DNA of 64,000 nt from Lachnospiraceae bacterium. Its GTDB lineage: Bacteria > Bacillota_A > Clostridia > Lachnospirales > Lachnospiraceae. Positions 60,463-64,000 of this stretch are shown piece after piece. Under the pieces are notes generated by a model. That model had not been told where the DNA came from. It was given only the letters and a program-made list of their open reading frames with translations, and made no database searches. The stretch covers positions 1-64,000 of the forward strand of contig JAFUOI010000003.1 of assembly GCA_017482005.1 (NCBI GenBank). Direction: 5' to 3'. Each line of letters starts with the position of its first letter. Position 1 is the first letter of the stretch. The translations under genes were made by a program, and so were the position numbers.

Positions 60463-61351
60463 TACATTAATTTATACAATTAAACAGGGCGTAGTTAATA
60501 TTTTCCGCAACAAATGGTATTCACTGGCTTCCATGGCGACAATCAGTGCCTGCCTCTTTATGTTCGGTATATTTTATTCCGTTGTTGCCAATTTTCAGTA
60601 TATTGTAAAAGAGGCGCAGGACGGTGTTGCCATTACGGTATTTTTTAATGAAGATGCAAGTGATGAGCGGATTGCCGAGATTGGAGAGATGATTGAGAAG
60701 AGGCCGGAGGTATCCCGTATAAACTTTGTCTCTTCAGATGAGGCGTGGGAAAACTTCAAGGATGTCTATCTCGGAGAGTATGCAGATGGATTCGGCGACG
60801 ACAACCCTATTAAGGATTCCGAAAATTATGAGGTTTATTTGAACGATGTCTCCATGCAGGACAGATTGGTAACGTATATTGAATCCATTCAGGGTGTCAG
60901 AAAAGTTAATCGGTCTGAAATTACTGCCAATACATTGTCCGGAATGAACAGGCTGATCGGTTATGTTTCCGTCGGTATTATTCTGATTCTTCTTGCAGTA
61001 TCTGTGTTTCTGATCAGCAATACGGTTACAATCGGTATTTCTGTCCGTAAAGAGGAGATTAATATCATGAAATATATCGGCGCGACAGACTTTTTTGTCA
61101 GAGCTCCGTTTGTTATTGAGGGTATGTTAATCGGTGCAGTCGGTTCACTGATTCCCCTTGCAATCATATATTTTATATACAACAATGTTATCGGTTATGT
61201 GACGGACAGATTTCAAATGTTGACACAGCTTTTGAAATTCCTGACGGTGGAGCAGGTTTTCCAGATATTGATTCCTGTATCTCTTATGATTGGTATCGGT
61301 ATTGGTTTTATGGGAAGTTTTTCAACAGTTCGAAAACATATTCGTGTCTGA
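60452..61351 (+). CDS. ftsX: Cell division membrane protein FtsX
   Basis: The start at 60452 ([20 protein letters not shown]) overlaps the end of ftsE. The 299 residues have four membrane helices in FtsX order and one large extracellular loop (about 45-165). That loop has ITVFFNEDASDERIAEIG, MIEKRPEVSRINFVS and a VYLNDVSMQDRLVTYIE turn, the domain that contacts a hydrolase or its activator. The family mark VRKEEINIMKYIGATDFFVRAPF lies between helices 2 and 3. It works with FtsE; the coiled-coil M23 protein encoded next is the natural partner. Confidence 0.95.
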   Translation: MRFSTLIYTIKQGVVNIFRNKWYSLASMATISACLFMFGIFYSVVANFQYIVKEAQDGVAITVFFNEDASDERIAEIGEMIEKRPEVSRINFVSSDEAWENFKDVYLGEYADGFGDDNPIKDSENYEVYLNDVSMQDRLVTYIESIQGVRKVNRSEITANTLSGMNRLIGYVSVGIILILLAVSVFLISNTVTIGISVRKEEINIMKYIGATDFFVRAPFVIEGMLIGAVGSLIPLAIIYFIYNNVIGYVTDRFQMLTQLLKFLTVEQVFQILIPVSLMIGIGIGFMGSFSTVRKHIRV

Positions 61352-61386
61352 TCTTGAATATGGAATAATATACGGGAGTTATAATC

Positions 61387-62616
61387 ATGGTAAAAATCAA
61401 AAGATGGCTCGGCTTTTTACTTGCGGCTGTTATGCTGCTTGTGATGCCATGTTCCGTCATTGCGGATACAAAAGAAAGTCTGGACAGCAAGATTCAGTCG
61501 GAATCCAGTGCACTTAATGATGCACAGTCAGAAAAAAAACAACTGGAGTCCAATCTCGAGGCGGCGCAGGCATTGAAAGAGTCCTTGGAAGAAGCAAAAG
61601 GTGAACTGGCGGAACATGTTGTTGAACTTGACAATGAGATGAGCGAGGTTTCCTTAAAATTATCTGAGGTTGAGCAGCTTTTGGCGTCAAAAGAGGTTGA
61701 ACATAAAGAAACAGAAGAGAAACTGGCGCAGGCGAAAGAGGATGTAAAAAAGCAGTATGAGGATATGAAAATCCGTATCCAGTTTATGTATGAGCACGGA
61801 TCCATGTCGTTCATAGAGATACTTCTTTCCTGTTCCAGCTTTAGTGAAATGTTAAATAAGGCGGAATATATTGAGCAGGTTTCTGCATATGACAGGGCAA
61901 TGCTTGAGTATTTCGAGGAGACAAAGATTAAGGTAGAAAAACTCGAAAAAGAGCTGTCAGAACAAAAAGAGGTACTTTCGACGGTTAAAACGGACGTCCG
62001 CAGACAACAGGATGAAATGAAAGATCTTATCGACAAAAAGCAGCTTGAGATTGAAGAATATGAATCGGATATTTCCAATAAAGAAAAAGCCATCAAAGAA
62101 TACGAAGAAATGATTGAGGCTCAGAACAGCATTATCAGTGCGCTGGAAGCTTCGGTGGCAGCGGCTAAAGCCAAAAGAGAGCAGATGAATGTATCCGGTA
62201 ACAGTGCAGGCAATGCTTCTTACAGTGGCGGTGCCTTTTGTTGGCCGGCTCCGTCCTATACGCGAATTTCTGATGATTACGGCTGGCGTACACATCCGAC
62301 GCTCGGGGTACAGCAGTTTCATAACGGAGTGGATATGGCAGCACCGAGCGGAAGTCCGATACTTGCAGCGGCCGATGGTTCTGTGGTGGCCGCTACATAT
62401 AATGCAACTATGGGAAATTATGTAATGATTGATCATGGCGGCGGGCTGTTTACGATTTACATGCATGCATCGGCGCTGTATGTTTCATCGGGGCAGCAGG
62501 TTTCGAAAGGAGATGAGATTGCGGCAGTAGGGTCTACCGGACGGTCTACGGGTCCGCATCTTCATTTTGGCGTCCGTTTGAACGGAAGTTATGCGAATCC
62601 TTGGAATTATTTGTAA
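61387..62616 (+). CDS. EnvC-like coiled-coil M23 peptidase (FtsEX partner candidate)
   Basis: The 409-residue secreted protein has a signal peptide (LLAAVMLLVMPCSVIA). A long coiled coil of two Glu/Lys/Gln-rich parts (about 30-265) is broken by MYEHGSMSFIEILLSCSSF, the hinge typical of EnvC/PcsB-type FtsX binders. The M23 lytic domain shows HNGVDMAAPSGSP, GNYVMIDHGGGLFTIYMH and GRSTGPHLHFGVRL, keeping the zinc residues His, Asp, His and His. It is therefore active, unlike EnvC of E. coli. GGGAGTTATAATC precedes the ATG. Confidence 0.93.
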   Translation: MVKIKRWLGFLLAAVMLLVMPCSVIADTKESLDSKIQSESSALNDAQSEKKQLESNLEAAQALKESLEEAKGELAEHVVELDNEMSEVSLKLSEVEQLLASKEVEHKETEEKLAQAKEDVKKQYEDMKIRIQFMYEHGSMSFIEILLSCSSFSEMLNKAEYIEQVSAYDRAMLEYFEETKIKVEKLEKELSEQKEVLSTVKTDVRRQQDEMKDLIDKKQLEIEEYESDISNKEKAIKEYEEMIEAQNSIISALEASVAAAKAKREQMNVSGNSAGNASYSGGAFCWPAPSYTRISDDYGWRTHPTLGVQQFHNGVDMAAPSGSPILAAADGSVVAATYNATMGNYVMIDHGGGLFTIYMHASALYVSSGQQVSKGDEIAAVGSTGRSTGPHLHFGVRLNGSYANPWNYL

Positions 62617-62634
62617 GTGAAAGGGAAAGAATAG

Positions 62635-63957
62635 TTGAGTGATATGATGCATGATATAGACGAAGTGGAGAAGAGAGAACAAACCGATCAGGAAATGCTT
62701 GACCGTTTGGAACAACAGAAAAGGGAAAAACGTGAAATGAAGCGCAACTGGTTTGCAGGCGGTATGATTGCAGGCCTGATAATGTCCATCGTGATTACGT
62801 GTATTGTCTGGATTGTCGGAATAAATGACGGCCGTTCGGTTGGATTGATCGGAAAAGATGCAGAGCAGACAGAAGCAGAAGAGAGTGTTGTTAACGAACA
62901 GGTACAACAGAAGCTCCGTGTTTTGGAAGACAGTATCAACGAATATTATCTCGGTGAAGTATCAAAGCAGGATTTGGAAGAGGGATTGTATTACGGTCTT
63001 GTGGAAGCGACGGGGGATCCGTATTCAGCCTACTTTACAGCAAAAGAGATGGAGGAACTTCGGGAATCTACTACCGGAATATATTACGGAATCGGAGCAT
63101 ATATAGGTCTGGATGCGGATACGCAGTATTGTAAGATCACGGGTATAATTCCCAATACTCCGGCTGAGGAGTCGGGATTGAAAGCGGAGGATCTTATTGT
63201 AAAAGTGGATGGACAGGATGCCTTTGGTATGACGACAACAGAGATTGTCGAACTTATCAAGGGAGAAGAAAATACCGAGGTTGTATTAACAATCTTCCGT
63301 ACCGGAGAAGAAGATTACCTTGATATTACCGTGACGAGAAGACGTGTGGAGGCACCTACCGTCAATTACGAAATGAAAGACGGTGGTATGGCATACATTC
63401 AGATTACGCAGTTTGAGGAAGTAACGACCGAGCAGTTTGCGGAGAAGCTTGAACAGGCAAGAGCGGACGGAATGAAAGGTCTGATTCTGGATCTGAGAAG
63501 TAATCCGGGAGGAACGTTATATAGCGTTGTTGAGATTTCGCGGATGCTTCTTCCGGAAGGATTAATCGTATACATGGAAGACAAAAAAGGGGAACGTGAT
63601 GAATATGCCTGTGACGGTAAGCGGCAGCTGGAAGTGCCTCTTGTTGTTCTTATAAATGAAAACAGTGCATCAGCAGCGGAAATTCTTGCCGGTGCAGTTA
63701 AGGATTATGGTATCGGAACCCTCGTGGGAGAGAAAACTTTCGGCAAAGGTATTGTGCAGAAGGTATTCGGTATTACAGACGGATCCGGAGTAAAGCTTAC
63801 GATCAGCCATTACTATACTCCGAAGGGAAATGATATCCATGAAGTCGGTGTTGAACCGGATGAGAAAGTGGAACTTGATGTGGAAGCATATGTGGAAGAC
63901 GGAACGGACAATCAGCTTCAGCGGGCTGTGGAAATTCTGTCGGGAGAAATAAAATAA
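62635..63957 (+). CDS. C-terminal processing peptidase, S41 family
   Basis: The TTG start at 62635 follows AAAGGGAAAGAATAG. The 440 residues have a cytoplasmic Glu/Lys head, one membrane helix (AGGMIAGLIMSIVITCIVWI), and an extracellular part. This includes a PDZ domain (ITGIIPNTPAEESGLKAEDLIVKVDGQ-type sequence) and the S41 catalytic core LILDLRSNPGGTLYSVVEI and INENSASAAEILAGAVKDYG, with the Ser nucleophile and the Lys in GEKTFGKGIVQ. CtpA-type enzymes process envelope proteins, including wall hydrolases. It ends the ftsEX-M23 run, and the next gene overlaps the stop. Confidence 0.93.
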   Translation: MSDMMHDIDEVEKREQTDQEMLDRLEQQKREKREMKRNWFAGGMIAGLIMSIVITCIVWIVGINDGRSVGLIGKDAEQTEAEESVVNEQVQQKLRVLEDSINEYYLGEVSKQDLEEGLYYGLVEATGDPYSAYFTAKEMEELRESTTGIYYGIGAYIGLDADTQYCKITGIIPNTPAEESGLKAEDLIVKVDGQDAFGMTTTEIVELIKGEENTEVVLTIFRTGEEDYLDITVTRRRVEAPTVNYEMKDGGMAYIQITQFEEVTTEQFAEKLEQARADGMKGLILDLRSNPGGTLYSVVEISRMLLPEGLIVYMEDKKGERDEYACDGKRQLEVPLVVLINENSASAAEILAGAVKDYGIGTLVGEKTFGKGIVQKVFGITDGSGVKLTISHYYTPKGNDIHEVGVEPDEKVELDVEAYVEDGTDNQLQRAVEILSGEIK

Positions 63958-64000
63958 TGAAACAGGCCTATTTAATTACGGCGTACAAGGATGCATCATC
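63957..64000 (+). CDS. Start of a core-2/I-branching-type glycosyltransferase, partial
   Basis: An ATG overlapping the CtpA stop by one base (TAATG) opens MKQAYLITAYKDAS, and the frame runs off the right edge. 'KxAYLIxAxKD' is the usual beginning of Lachnospiraceae glycosyltransferases of the beta-1,6-N-acetylglucosaminyltransferase (GT14) type. Too little is visible for certainty. Confidence 0.45.
   Translation, partial: MKQAYLITAYKDAS

Overview
The window looks like chromosomal DNA of an anaerobic, Gram-positive gut-type member of the Clostridia, most like Lachnospiraceae. Supporting signs are moderate-to-low GC, AGGAGG-type ribosome sites, long co-directional gene runs, pyruvate phosphate dikinase, type III glutamine synthetase, an IreB-like phosphoprotein, a CvfB-like protein, an Ala/Lys-rich DUF6465-type protein, a two-gene SUF system and CIRCE-HrcA control of the chaperone operon. 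No insertion sequence, prophage, CRISPR array or rRNA was seen. The only tRNA is tRNA-Gln(CTG).

Layout. 1-4.6 kb: the end of a surface repeat protein, a cyclophilin, an acetyltransferase and ppdK. 4.7-6.0 kb: an AT-rich orphan PD-(D/E)XK-like gene flanked on both sides by tandem hairpin repeats of about 63 bp. 6-8.2 kb: a secreted protein, a small protein and an unusual short flagellin-like gene with no other flagellar genes. 8.4-11.1 kb: sufC, sufB/D and a dus gene. 11.1-12.8 kb: a 231-bp palindrome, purine-rich repeats, and an ECF transporter S component behind a long structured leader. 12.8-16.7 kb: a 1076-residue lipoprotein with a cysteine-less transglutaminase-like domain, hydrophobic helices and an AT-rich C-terminal domain. 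Two small paralogous genes follow, the first overlapping it. This has the layout of a polymorphic toxin with two immunity proteins and is the best candidate for an undescribed system.

16.8-27.2 kb: corA, then a complete sugar sensing and uptake locus: a membrane-tethered sugar-binding protein, a LytS/YesM-type kinase, a YesN-type regulator, two lipoprotein binding proteins, an ATPase and a permease. The order matches the known XylFII-LytS-YesN/XylFGH logic of clostridia. 27.5-33.8 kb: an MBOAT/SGNH acylation pair, a second palindromic element, an aminotransferase, a patatin, uppP and a histone-H1-like protein. 33.9-38.9 kb: hrcA-grpE-dnaK-dnaJ behind a CIRCE operator.

39-54.6 kb: a long housekeeping run: prmA, rsmE, cysteine desulfurase, thiI, a divergent HPr-like gene lacking the phosphorylatable histidine, mtaB, ireB-ruvX-DUF1292, RNase J, a YlbF-family gene, a short MltG-like membrane protein, an O-methyltransferase, a U32 peptidase-family tRNA-modification protein, glnN and a lipoprotein. 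54.6-64 kb: tRNA-Gln, acyl-ACP thioesterase, CvfB, a CPBP protease, a WecG/TagA-like protein, a PucR/CdaR-type regulator, then ftsE-ftsX-M23 hydrolase-CtpA and the start of a glycosyltransferase. This last set is a cell-wall cleavage module.

All calls come from reading motifs, spacing and repeats by eye. No database search was run, so family names resting on weak motifs are marked with lower confidence.
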